Positions 43,779 to 50,919 of a stretch of 64,000 nucleotides of DNA are shown here, in pieces; within the stretch, counting starts at the first letter, position 1; every line of letters starts with the position of its first letter. This DNA is from Pseudomonas bubulae. GTDB taxonomy: Bacteria; Pseudomonadota; Gammaproteobacteria; Pseudomonadales; Pseudomonadaceae. The notes under the pieces are model-generated. The model was not told where the DNA came from and did not search any database. It was given only the letters and a program-made list of their open reading frames with translations. The stretch is taken from positions 1 to 64,000 of the forward strand of contig NZ_UYJA01000005.1 in assembly GCF_900618535.1 (NCBI RefSeq). The letters are read 5' to 3'. A program made the translations under genes and the position numbers.

Positions 43779-45461
43779 CTACAACTGATAACTAAAACTC
43801 AATGTATATCGCGGCCGGCGATTAAAACTGTCCAGCGCTATATCCGACATGGGCTTGGCAACTTCCAGGGCAACGTTGTAATAGCGCTTGTCACCAAAAC
43901 GCAAGCCCAGTGCTGCCGAAGACATATCCGAACCTTTTAGCGGCAACTCGTTGTACCAGACTTTGGCCCTGTCCACGACGGCATAGGGTTGCAGCAACTT
44001 GACCCATTCACCCTCGCGATTGAAGCTGTAGTTAAGTTCGTATGCTGCCCCCCAGCCCTTGTCGCCGGATGCCTGATCGTCCGGGTAGCCGCGACCGAAG
44101 TTCTGCCCGCCAAATACCGCCCTTTCGCTGTCAGGCAGGGTGTCGTCACTCCAGTAAAGAGCGCCCGATATCACCCCCTGCCAATTGTCGAAGTAGCCGT
44201 TACTCTGCACGCCCGACAGACGCAAACGGAAGAAGTCCAGATCGTACTGCGTGCCGGTCAGGTTGGTCTCGCTCTTGGCACCCATGCCATCTATGCCCTG
44301 GTACAAGCCGGCACTGACGATGCGCAGTTGTTTGGCATCGGACTTGCGCCAGTCGCCCTCAAACGCCAGTGCCCGCACGTTGGTTTTGTCACTGATGGTC
44401 TGCCCGTAGCCGACGATCTCGTAGTCAGTCTTGTCATTGACCCCGTAGAAACGCGCGGCGGCGCTGAGCCATTGATCCGGAGCAGCAATCAGTGGATGGC
44501 TGATACCGATCGAAAAGCGGTCATTCTCGCGATGGGGCTTGAGTTCAAAACCGTCGCTGGTGACGATACTGGTACTTGGATCACTGCGATAACTGGAACC
44601 AAACAGGTTCAACTGCGTGCCTTCCGCGTTGAGGTACTGGCTGTAATCAAGGCGGTAGTAGTGCTCCTTGTCATTGCCCGGGGGAAACAACCCGCTCAGG
44701 GTCAATTGTTCGGCCATGGCCGTTTGCGAATTGCTGCTGGCCGCCAGCAGCGCCTGGGTGCTGCTGCGATTGCCTTCGACCAGGCTCATGCTGGTGGTGA
44801 AGGGCTTGCGGCTGGCACTGATACTCAGCGTCGATGCACCATCGGTGGTGCCGGGTGGTGGCACTTGCGCCTCCAGGGTGACGCCGGGGATGCGGCTCAA
44901 CAGCGTGCTGTAGCGGTTGAACGTCTTGCGGGTCAGCGGGCGTTCGCCCTTGAGCTTATCGACCAGCTCATCCACAAACCCTTTGACCCGCCCGATATCG
45001 CCGTCAACCTTGTACTCGCTGATATAGCCTTCAACCAGCACCACACGCACCAGGCCCTGGTCGAAGTTCTGCTGAGGCAAAAACGCATAGGACAATAAAT
45101 AGCCATCGTCCTGGTAACGCTTGGTGATCTTGCGTGTGGCCTCGATCAGTTCGGCCAGGGTGATTTCATGGCCCAGCAGCGGTTTGTACACCGCCCCCAG
45201 CTCTGGCAACGGATAGATCGTGCCACCTTCGATCTGCAACTTGCGAATGGTCAGGCGGGTACCCATTTCCAGTGGCCGGGGTTGTGCAGCCGCCGGCTTG
45301 GGTAGCTCCAGCGCAGGCGCCGCAGGGCGATAGGCATCCACCGGCAGGTTGGGCGTGGGCAGGGTTTGCATGCTGTCATTGCTGTTGAGAAAACGCGGAA
45401 GGGTCTCGGCACCCGCATACGGGGCCAGAGCCAACAACAAAAAGGGAACGCAATTACGCAT
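43779..45461 (-). CDS. TpsB-type outer-membrane transporter (ShlB/FhaC family)
   Basis: This 560-aa protein has signal peptide MRNCVPFLLLALAPYAGA and a proline-rich stretch (30-60). Two POTRA domains follow (about 60-135, LTIRKLQIEGGTIYPLPEL, and 140-215, RVVLVEGYISEYKVDGDIGR). The C-terminal beta-barrel has the loop-6 motif FGRGYPDDQASGD (VRGY/F type) and final FSYQL with terminal Leu. TpsB proteins export a partner TpsA exoprotein that bears an N-terminal TPS domain. No such partner is seen here; the upstream gene encodes a Gly-rich lipoprotein instead. The ATG at 45461 is chosen because GGAG lies 8 nt upstream. Confidence 0.9.
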   Translation of the reverse strand: MRNCVPFLLLALAPYAGAETLPRFLNSNDSMQTLPTPNLPVDAYRPAAPALELPKPAAAQPRPLEMGTRLTIRKLQIEGGTIYPLPELGAVYKPLLGHEITLAELIEATRKITKRYQDDGYLLSYAFLPQQNFDQGLVRVVLVEGYISEYKVDGDIGRVKGFVDELVDKLKGERPLTRKTFNRYSTLLSRIPGVTLEAQVPPPGTTDGASTLSISASRKPFTTSMSLVEGNRSSTQALLAASSNSQTAMAEQLTLSGLFPPGNDKEHYYRLDYSQYLNAEGTQLNLFGSSYRSDPSTSIVTSDGFELKPHRENDRFSIGISHPLIAAPDQWLSAAARFYGVNDKTDYEIVGYGQTISDKTNVRALAFEGDWRKSDAKQLRIVSAGLYQGIDGMGAKSETNLTGTQYDLDFFRLRLSGVQSNGYFDNWQGVISGALYWSDDTLPDSERAVFGGQNFGRGYPDDQASGDKGWGAAYELNYSFNREGEWVKLLQPYAVVDRAKVWYNELPLKGSDMSSAALGLRFGDKRYYNVALEVAKPMSDIALDSFNRRPRYTLSFSYQL

Positions 45462-45560
45462 AGGACACTCCATGTTCAACTACGGCGACATAACGAGGGG
45501 CTTTATTTTTAGAATGCTTTGCAAAGCGGCCCGAGCATCAGTCCTACAATCTGCACATGA

Positions 45561-45593
45561 AAAAAGACGAGAGACTCATCTGAATCTCTCGTC
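45561..45593 (-). terminator. Terminator between the glycine-rich lipoprotein gene and tpsB
   Basis: On the minus strand GACGAGAGA (45593-45585) pairs with TCTCTCGTC (45574-45566): a 9-bp perfect stem with a 10-nt loop. TTTTT follows (45565-45561). It could terminate the lipoprotein transcript about 60 bp after its stop, leaving tpsB to its own promoter or to read-through. Confidence 0.75.
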
Positions 45594-45654
45594 CCAACCA
45601 AGCGTAGGCGCTGTAGGTAAGGCCGTCGAACCGGCCAGGTGCAATATTCTTCAG

Positions 45655-47235
45655 TTATTTCTTGCCCAAGTTGCCCAGCCCGCCAACCACGCCCCCAAGT
45701 ACCCCGCCCAGACCGCCTGTACCAGCGCCCGCGGCTCCTGCTGTTGTATCGGCAGTGTTGTTGACTGAGTCCACTTTGACACCCAGCAAGCCGCCAAGAC
45801 CACCAACTACCCCACCGACGACACCGCCAACACCACCGACTGCACCTGCACCTGCACCTGCACTTGCACCTGTAGTGTCAGCACCAGCTCCGACACTGCC
45901 GCCAGTGCTTGCCCCCACACCCAGACCGCCCAGCAGACCGCCAACCCCGGCGCCTACACCAGCGCCTGCACCGGCCCCCGCACCTGCGCTCACACCACCT
46001 GTACTAACCCCGGCACCGGCACCTACACCGGCCCCGGCGCTTGCGCCCACACCCAGCCCGCCCAGCAGACCACCCAGCCCTGTCCCGGTACCAGTACCAG
46101 TACCGCTGCCTGTGGAGCCCGCTGCCGGATTCACGTAGCCGCCAGCCTTGTCAACCGCACCGCCTACACCGGTCAGCACACCACCCACCAGAGAAGTCAC
46201 CGGGTTGTCGCCGCCGGTAGCTGTCACCTTGTCGCCGAGGCCGCTCACGGTGCCGCCTACTTTGTTCAGCAGACCGTCTACCGGTGCCCCCAGCCCTGTG
46301 GTGGTACCCACTTTGCCCGTGACGTTCTCGACCAGGGAAATCACCGGCACCAGCACCTTGTCATTTACGCCGCCGGTCAAGGCGCCCAGCTTGCCACTGC
46401 TCACATCGGTGGTCAGGGTATTGCCGATCATGGTCACCGTGGTGCCCACTTTGTTGACCAGCCCGCCCGTGGTATCAGTCACCTTGCCAACCACGCCACC
46501 CACCAGCGGAATCTGGCTGATCGGGGTGTTGTCCACCACGGTGCTCAGACCGGTACCCACTGACGAAACGCCTTTGCCTACATCACCAACCGCGTTGGTA
46601 ACACCACCGACAGTCAGGCCGAGGGAGTTCTTGTCGGTACCCAGCGAGCCCAGGCCACCAGTAATGCCATCTGTTACGGAGGTCACGGCATTGCCGGTAT
46701 TGGTCACCAGGCCGCCAGCCACGGTACCGACCACAGGCACGGTGCTCAGGGTGCCACCAACCCCGCTGACCGTGGTGCCCACGCCGCCAAGGGCGCTGCC
46801 GACCTGACCTGCGACCTGACCTGTAACCAGAGGAGTTGTGCCTGTACCGCCTGTACCGCCGGTGCCGCCTGTGCCTCCGCCAGTGCCGCCACCGGTTCCA
46901 CCGCCAGTTCCACCGCCTGTACCACCACCAGTACCGCCGCCTGTACCACCACCAGTTCCACCGCCAGTACCGCCGTCTGTACCACCACCAGTTCCACCGC
47001 CAGTGCCGCCGTCTGTACCACCACCGGTACCGCCGCCAGTGCCGCCGTCTGTGCCACCGCCTGTACCACCGTCAGTCCCGCCGTCAGTGCCACCGCCAGT
47101 ACCTGCGTCAGTACCGGTATCACTGCTGGCTACATAGCTCTTGTGGCCGCCACCGCCGCCGCTGCAGCCAGCCAGGCTGACAGTCATGACCAAGAGGAGC
47201 GCTGTGCTGGTTTTCAGAAAAAGTTGAGTATTCAT
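45655..47235 (-). CDS. Large glycine-rich lipoprotein with tetrapeptide repeats
   Basis: This 526-aa lipoprotein has signal MNTQLFLKTSTALLLVMTVS and lipobox LAGC, then a GGGGG spacer. Residues about 39-122 are tandem tetrapeptides (GGGT or DGGT, around twenty units). These are followed by a Gly/Val/Thr-rich region (about 125-400) with a KVGTT-like periodicity. The C-terminal Gly/Ala domain carries two copies of GLGGLLGGLGVGAS. The repeat period is four residues, so it is not collagen (period three). It is upstream of tpsB on the same strand, and two TTAATAC sites precede it. It is likely surface-exposed and possibly adhesive or matrix-forming. No enzymatic motif is visible and the function is unknown. 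Confidence 0.8.
   Translation of the reverse strand: MNTQLFLKTSTALLLVMTVSLAGCSGGGGGHKSYVASSDTGTDAGTGGGTDGGTDGGTGGGTDGGTGGGTGGGTDGGTGGGTGGGTDGGTGGGTGGGTGGGTGGGTGGGTGGGTGGGTGGGTGGTGGTGGTGTTPLVTGQVAGQVGSALGGVGTTVSGVGGTLSTVPVVGTVAGGLVTNTGNAVTSVTDGITGGLGSLGTDKNSLGLTVGGVTNAVGDVGKGVSSVGTGLSTVVDNTPISQIPLVGGVVGKVTDTTGGLVNKVGTTVTMIGNTLTTDVSSGKLGALTGGVNDKVLVPVISLVENVTGKVGTTTGLGAPVDGLLNKVGGTVSGLGDKVTATGGDNPVTSLVGGVLTGVGGAVDKAGGYVNPAAGSTGSGTGTGTGTGLGGLLGGLGVGASAGAGVGAGAGVSTGGVSAGAGAGAGAGVGAGVGGLLGGLGVGASTGGSVGAGADTTGASAGAGAGAVGGVGGVVGGVVGGLGGLLGVKVDSVNNTADTTAGAAGAGTGGLGGVLGGVVGGLGNLGKK
46865..47121 (-). repeat. In-frame 12-bp tandem repeats in the glycine-rich lipoprotein gene
   Basis: Minus-strand codons encode GGGT and DGGT units with a 12-bp period. 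The third-position choices differ between units, so the DNA repeat is imperfect while the peptide is nearly regular. Length variation between strains would stay in frame. Confidence 0.85.
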
Positions 47236-47351
47236 GATTAAGTCCCTTGCACCTGTTATGCCTGAGTTCGAAGTTCCCTGCTCTGTGTCGGGGATACGTT
47301 CGTCCGTTGGGTACATAACAACGCCGCGGGCCTTATCAAACAATTCACAAC

Positions 47352-47365
47352 TTGGTATTAACCCC
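47352..47365 (-). promoter_or_regulatory. Tad-locus motif facing the glycine-rich lipoprotein gene
   Basis: On the minus strand GGGTTAATACCAAG, 117-130 bp upstream of the ATG, oriented toward the gene as at flp and pprB. It resembles the pprB copy most (GGATTAATACCTTG). Confidence 0.45.
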
Positions 47366-47395
47366 TTATATAAAACACCTTGCCCCCTTCTTGAT

Positions 47396-47409
47396 GATTA
47401 ATACTTTGG
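47396..47409 (+). promoter_or_regulatory. Second Tad-locus motif upstream of the glycine-rich lipoprotein gene
   Basis: GATTAATACTTTGG on the plus strand, opposite to the gene direction, centred about 44 bp (roughly four helical turns) from the minus-strand copy. It matches the flp site almost base for base over 13 positions. Confidence 0.45.
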
Positions 47410-47557
47410 TTTAAACGCCAGTAAAAAAAACCATATATATCAACGCCATTACTTCCCCGAAAAAACACTGCCAGCAGCGACTCTACTTTAGGTATAAGCA
47501 TAATTGACGGGTTTCAAGTTGATATTCTGTGCGTAAAACAGGCACAAAGAGGGGCTG

Positions 47558-49894
47558 TTATTCCACCACACTGAACTCGACACGGGCAGTCTGCCCGCTT
47601 TCATCGAGCACGCTCAGCTCATAACGCCCCGGTAGTTCCAGGCTGGTGTTGAATACCTCTGGTTGTGCACTGTCGCCCAGCGGCGCGCCATTGATAAACC
47701 ACCAGCGCCGACCTTCACCGCCCAAGGCCGATAGCGCCAGGCGCAACATCGCCTGGCTGGCAGCAGGACGGCGCAGTCGGTCGCCGTCACGTACACCGAC
47801 AATCGACAGCGGGGTCAGCGCACTCAAGGCCGGTGGCGGGCATTGTGTGGAAGCCTCAGGCAACCGCGCTTCACGTCGCTCTACCCGGGGTAGCCACGGC
47901 TCAAGGGGGGCTGGCCACAATGCCACCTCGTGTTGTTGCCCGTCGGCGCATTGCGGGCCAACACGCAAGCCTTGCGGATTGACCCGGATGATTTCGCGCA
48001 GGCCCACACCCAGAGGTTGATCCGCCGCCAGCAAGGTCGGCGGCGTGGTGTGATCCAGGGTCCAGGCAAACCGCTGGCGACGACAATTGGCATCGCTCTT
48101 GTTCATGGGCTGCCCCAATGGCCAGCAAATCGCTGCCACCCCAACACTGTCCGGCACCGCCTGTACTGGCGCGACAATGCCACGCTGGTTGTCGCGGTTG
48201 CTCAATACGTCGTGGACTTGCAGCATCAAGGGAGCCGCCGACGCCAGGCCGAACTGCCCCGGCACGGGGGTTCCATCCGGGCGACCGATCCACACACCGA
48301 TCAGGTAACGCGGCCCAACACCGACCGCCAGCGCATCGCGAAAGCCATAACTGGTACCGGTCTTCCAGGCCAGTTGCGGGCGCAGCACCAGGTCGGCATG
48401 GGGGTCGCGGTCAGGGCGCGCCTGCCCGCTGAGGATGCGCCGTATCACCCATGCCGCCCCCGGCGACAGCATGCGCCGCTCGCGCAGTTCGTCGTCGGGT
48501 TGCAGCCGCAGGTTGGCGCTGCGCCCTTCACGTGCCAGGGCGCTGTAACCGCTGACCAGATCTTCCAGACGGCTGCCGGCGCCGCCCAGAATCAGCGCCA
48601 GATTGGGCTCGGCCAGTGCTGGCAAACTCAAGGGCACGCCACCGTTGCGCATATCGGCGGCAAAACGCTTGGGCCCATAGGCTTCAAGCAGTTGTACGGC
48701 GGGCAAGTTGAGCGAAGTGACCAGCGCGGCACTGGCCGATACCGGCCCGCTGAATCCCATGGAGAAGTTGCCCGGACGATAGTCGCCATAACGCCGCGGC
48801 ACATCCTGCAGCAGCGATTCAGAGTGAATCAGCCCAGCATCCATGGCCATGCCGTACAAAAACGGCTTGAGGGTCGAGCCCGGCGAGCGCATGGCGGTGA
48901 TCATGTCGACATGGCCAAAGCGGCGTGCATCGTTGATGTCCACCGACCCCAGATAGGCGCGTACGGCCATGTTTTCGGTTTCGACCACCACAATGGCCGC
49001 CGAGGTGTGATCGGGCAAACGGGCGCGCCAGCCCAGCAGCAAGTCTTCGAGGCGACGCTGCAAACTGGCGTCGATCATGGTACGGATCAGTGGCGGGCTG
49101 CCGGGGCGGTTAAGGCGTCGCGCCAGCAAGGGTGCAAGGCTCGGTTCAAGGCGCGGTGCCAGCAGCAGCGGCTCCTCCAGAGCTTCATCCACCGCCGGCT
49201 GTGGCCACACCCGGTACTCGGCCAGGCGACGCAGCACCTTGTCCCGAGCCACTTGTGCGCGTTGCGGGTGACGGTCGGGGCGCAAGCGGCTCGGCGCTTG
49301 TGGCAACACGGCGAGCAGGGCTGCCTCTGACCGGGTGAGCTGTTGCGGCGCTTTGCCCAGATAGGCCCAACTGGCCGCAGCAACACCCTGCAGGGTACCG
49401 CCAAATGGCGCGCGATTGAGGTACAGCTCAAGAATCTGCGGCTTGCTCAGATGCCATTCCAGCTGAGCGGTGCGCCATAGCTGACGCAATTTGCCAGGCA
49501 ACGTCCGCTCATGGGGATCGAGCAGGCGTGCAACCTGCATCGACAACGTGCTACCGCCTGATAACACCCGCCCGCCGCTAAGGTTTTGCCAGGCCGCACG
49601 GCCCAGCGCCAGCGGGTTGACCCCGGGGTGTTGAAAGAACCAGCGGTCCTCGTAGGTCAGCAAGGCATCCAGGTACAGCGGCGACACGTCTTCGACATGC
49701 ACCGGGTAGCGCCACACACCGTTGGCATCGGCAAAGCGCCACAGTGGCGTGCCGTCTTCGGCCAGGACAACGCGGGCCTGGTCATCCTTGGGCAACGGCA
49801 GCGGCCAGATCCTGTCAGCCAGCCACAGCAACGTACACAGCGCCAGCAGGCCGCCAGCCGTCCAACCCAGTAATTTTTTGATCCCTGGCCCCAC
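47558..49894 (-). CDS. pbpC: Penicillin-binding protein 1C (PbpC)
   Basis: This 778-aa bifunctional peptidoglycan synthase has an N-terminal TM (residues 8-28). The GT51 glycosyltransferase has catalytic Glu82 in TYEDRWFFQHPGV and GGSTLSMQVARLL. The transpeptidase has Ser340 in SPGSTLKPF and KTGTS. The C-terminal BiPBP_C domain is beta-rich. It is the partner gene of the alpha-2-macroglobulin lipoprotein in many proteobacteria, where both repair and guard the envelope. Here the two are separated by about 1 kb holding a small membrane protein gene and a repeat element. Confidence 0.93.
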   Translation of the reverse strand: MGPGIKKLLGWTAGGLLALCTLLWLADRIWPLPLPKDDQARVVLAEDGTPLWRFADANGVWRYPVHVEDVSPLYLDALLTYEDRWFFQHPGVNPLALGRAAWQNLSGGRVLSGGSTLSMQVARLLDPHERTLPGKLRQLWRTAQLEWHLSKPQILELYLNRAPFGGTLQGVAAASWAYLGKAPQQLTRSEAALLAVLPQAPSRLRPDRHPQRAQVARDKVLRRLAEYRVWPQPAVDEALEEPLLLAPRLEPSLAPLLARRLNRPGSPPLIRTMIDASLQRRLEDLLLGWRARLPDHTSAAIVVVETENMAVRAYLGSVDINDARRFGHVDMITAMRSPGSTLKPFLYGMAMDAGLIHSESLLQDVPRRYGDYRPGNFSMGFSGPVSASAALVTSLNLPAVQLLEAYGPKRFAADMRNGGVPLSLPALAEPNLALILGGAGSRLEDLVSGYSALAREGRSANLRLQPDDELRERRMLSPGAAWVIRRILSGQARPDRDPHADLVLRPQLAWKTGTSYGFRDALAVGVGPRYLIGVWIGRPDGTPVPGQFGLASAAPLMLQVHDVLSNRDNQRGIVAPVQAVPDSVGVAAICWPLGQPMNKSDANCRRQRFAWTLDHTTPPTLLAADQPLGVGLREIIRVNPQGLRVGPQCADGQQHEVALWPAPLEPWLPRVERREARLPEASTQCPPPALSALTPLSIVGVRDGDRLRRPAASQAMLRLALSALGGEGRRWWFINGAPLGDSAQPEVFNTSLELPGRYELSVLDESGQTARVEFSVVE

Positions 49895-49985
49895 TCAAAC
49901 TCACTCGCTACGCAACTTGCACCATGAATGGATGCCTAATGTGTATATCTGGCACAGTGGCCACCTTACTCATCGGAACCTGACC

Positions 49986-50279
49986 ATGCACGTCGAAAGT
50001 TTTATTGGAAATCTTGGCCTGTGGCTGGGCACGCTGGTGCGTTTTATCGTCGAGACCCTGAACGGCCTGTTCGGCACCATCACTGAGGCAGGCAGCAACT
50101 TTGTCGACGGCATGGCCCGGGCGTTGGGCATGGACACCTCGATCATCAGCATTGCGGTGTTGATCATCGGCCTGTTGTTTTTGTACAACGCCGTGCGCGC
50201 CTTTATCCGCGCCTCGATCATCGGCGGTGTGATCTGGCTGGTGCTGGGGCTGTGGCTCTTGAGCTGGATCATCAGTTGA
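49986..50279 (+). CDS. Small hydrophobic membrane protein, 97 aa, unknown
   Basis: The protein starts MHVESFIGNLGLWLGTLVRF, with an amphipathic N-terminal part and two strongly hydrophobic helices (SIISIAVLIIGLLFLYNAVR, then ASIIGGVIWLVLGLWLLSWI). No family is recognised. The ATG has a weak upstream GGAACC. It is on the opposite strand to pbpC and lies beside the repeat element, and its relation to the pbpC/alpha-2-macroglobulin pair is unclear. Confidence 0.7.
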   Translation: MHVESFIGNLGLWLGTLVRFIVETLNGLFGTITEAGSNFVDGMARALGMDTSIISIAVLIIGLLFLYNAVRAFIRASIIGGVIWLVLGLWLLSWIIS

Positions 50280-50330
50280 GCTCTTACTCCTGTGGGAGCG
50301 ATGCGCCAAACCTGTAGCCGCTTTAGCCGC

Positions 50331-50898
50331 TGTGGCGGTTTAAGCGGTACATCGGGTACATATCCGGCATTCGCGTTTAACCGGGATATCGGTTTCGCCC
50401 TTACAGCGAGTCCCTTTTTGAAGGACCAAAAAGGAACCAAAAAGTCCTCGCCCTACCATACGGCCGACTCGCCAAGGCTCGCCGGTTCCCTCTCTCCGGC
50501 ACTGTTATGGGAGCGGGCTTGCCCGGCTCCCACACAGAAAATATGTCGGTCGCAGATCCTGCATTCAAACAGGCCGGCCGGTCGGCCGCCTCGACGGCTG
50601 TTGATCTACCCGCCCCATCGGGAGGCCGAGTGGAGGTTCTGCGCAGTGGGCCTCCCGGCATGGATGCCGGGAGAGCCGCGATGGGCCATGGATGGCCCGT
50701 GGCGGCGTGCCCACGGAGCGGGACCGGAGTGAGGGAACCTGAGCGCAGCGAAGGCCGGACGCCAGGGGCAAGCCTTTTTGGTTACTTTTTCGGCGTCTGG
50801 AAAAAGTGACTCGCCGTAAGGGCGAAACCAATATCCCGGTCAAACGCGAATGCCGGATATGTACCCCATACACCAGTTAAACCCAAAGGCGGTCGCTG
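50331..50898. repeat. 570-bp inverted-repeat element (MITE-like) between pbpC and the alpha-2-macroglobulin gene
   Basis: Two arms of about 110-130 bp (50331-50453 and 50765-50898) are inverted imperfect copies sharing GGGTACATATCCGGCATTCG, CCGGGATAT, GGTTTCGCCCTTAC and GCGAGTC. About 310 bp of GC-rich DNA between them contains a compact REP hairpin (TTATGGGAGCGGGCTTGCCC). A short open frame (50507-50809) exists inside but has no supported start and resembles the spurious frames in such elements. This kind of sequence recurs in fluorescens-group genomes. Confidence 0.75.
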
Positions 50899-50919
50899 CA
50901 CTCCTCAGCGACCACACGC

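Larger units (their letters stand above)
47236..47557. promoter_or_regulatory. Promoter region of the glycine-rich lipoprotein gene
   Basis: This 322-bp AT-rich gap between the lipoprotein start and the pbpC stop has no gene. It contains two copies of the Tad-locus motif (47352-47365 on the minus strand; 47396-47409 on the plus strand). The remainder is AT-rich with no other recognised element. Confidence 0.55.

Noticed and set aside
46838..47137. Plus-strand proline-rich frame of PVPP repeats
   Set aside because: It is the reverse reading of the Gly-Gly-Thr repeats of the lipoprotein gene and has no start signal.
45655..47235. Possible collagen-like protein
   Set aside because: The main repeat period is four residues (GGGT/DGGT), not the Gly-X-Y period of three; only the last few units are GGT.
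50507..50809. 100-aa frame inside the inverted-repeat element
   Set aside because: No ribosome site or family; low-complexity Gly/Pro/Arg composition typical of spurious frames in Pseudomonas repeats.
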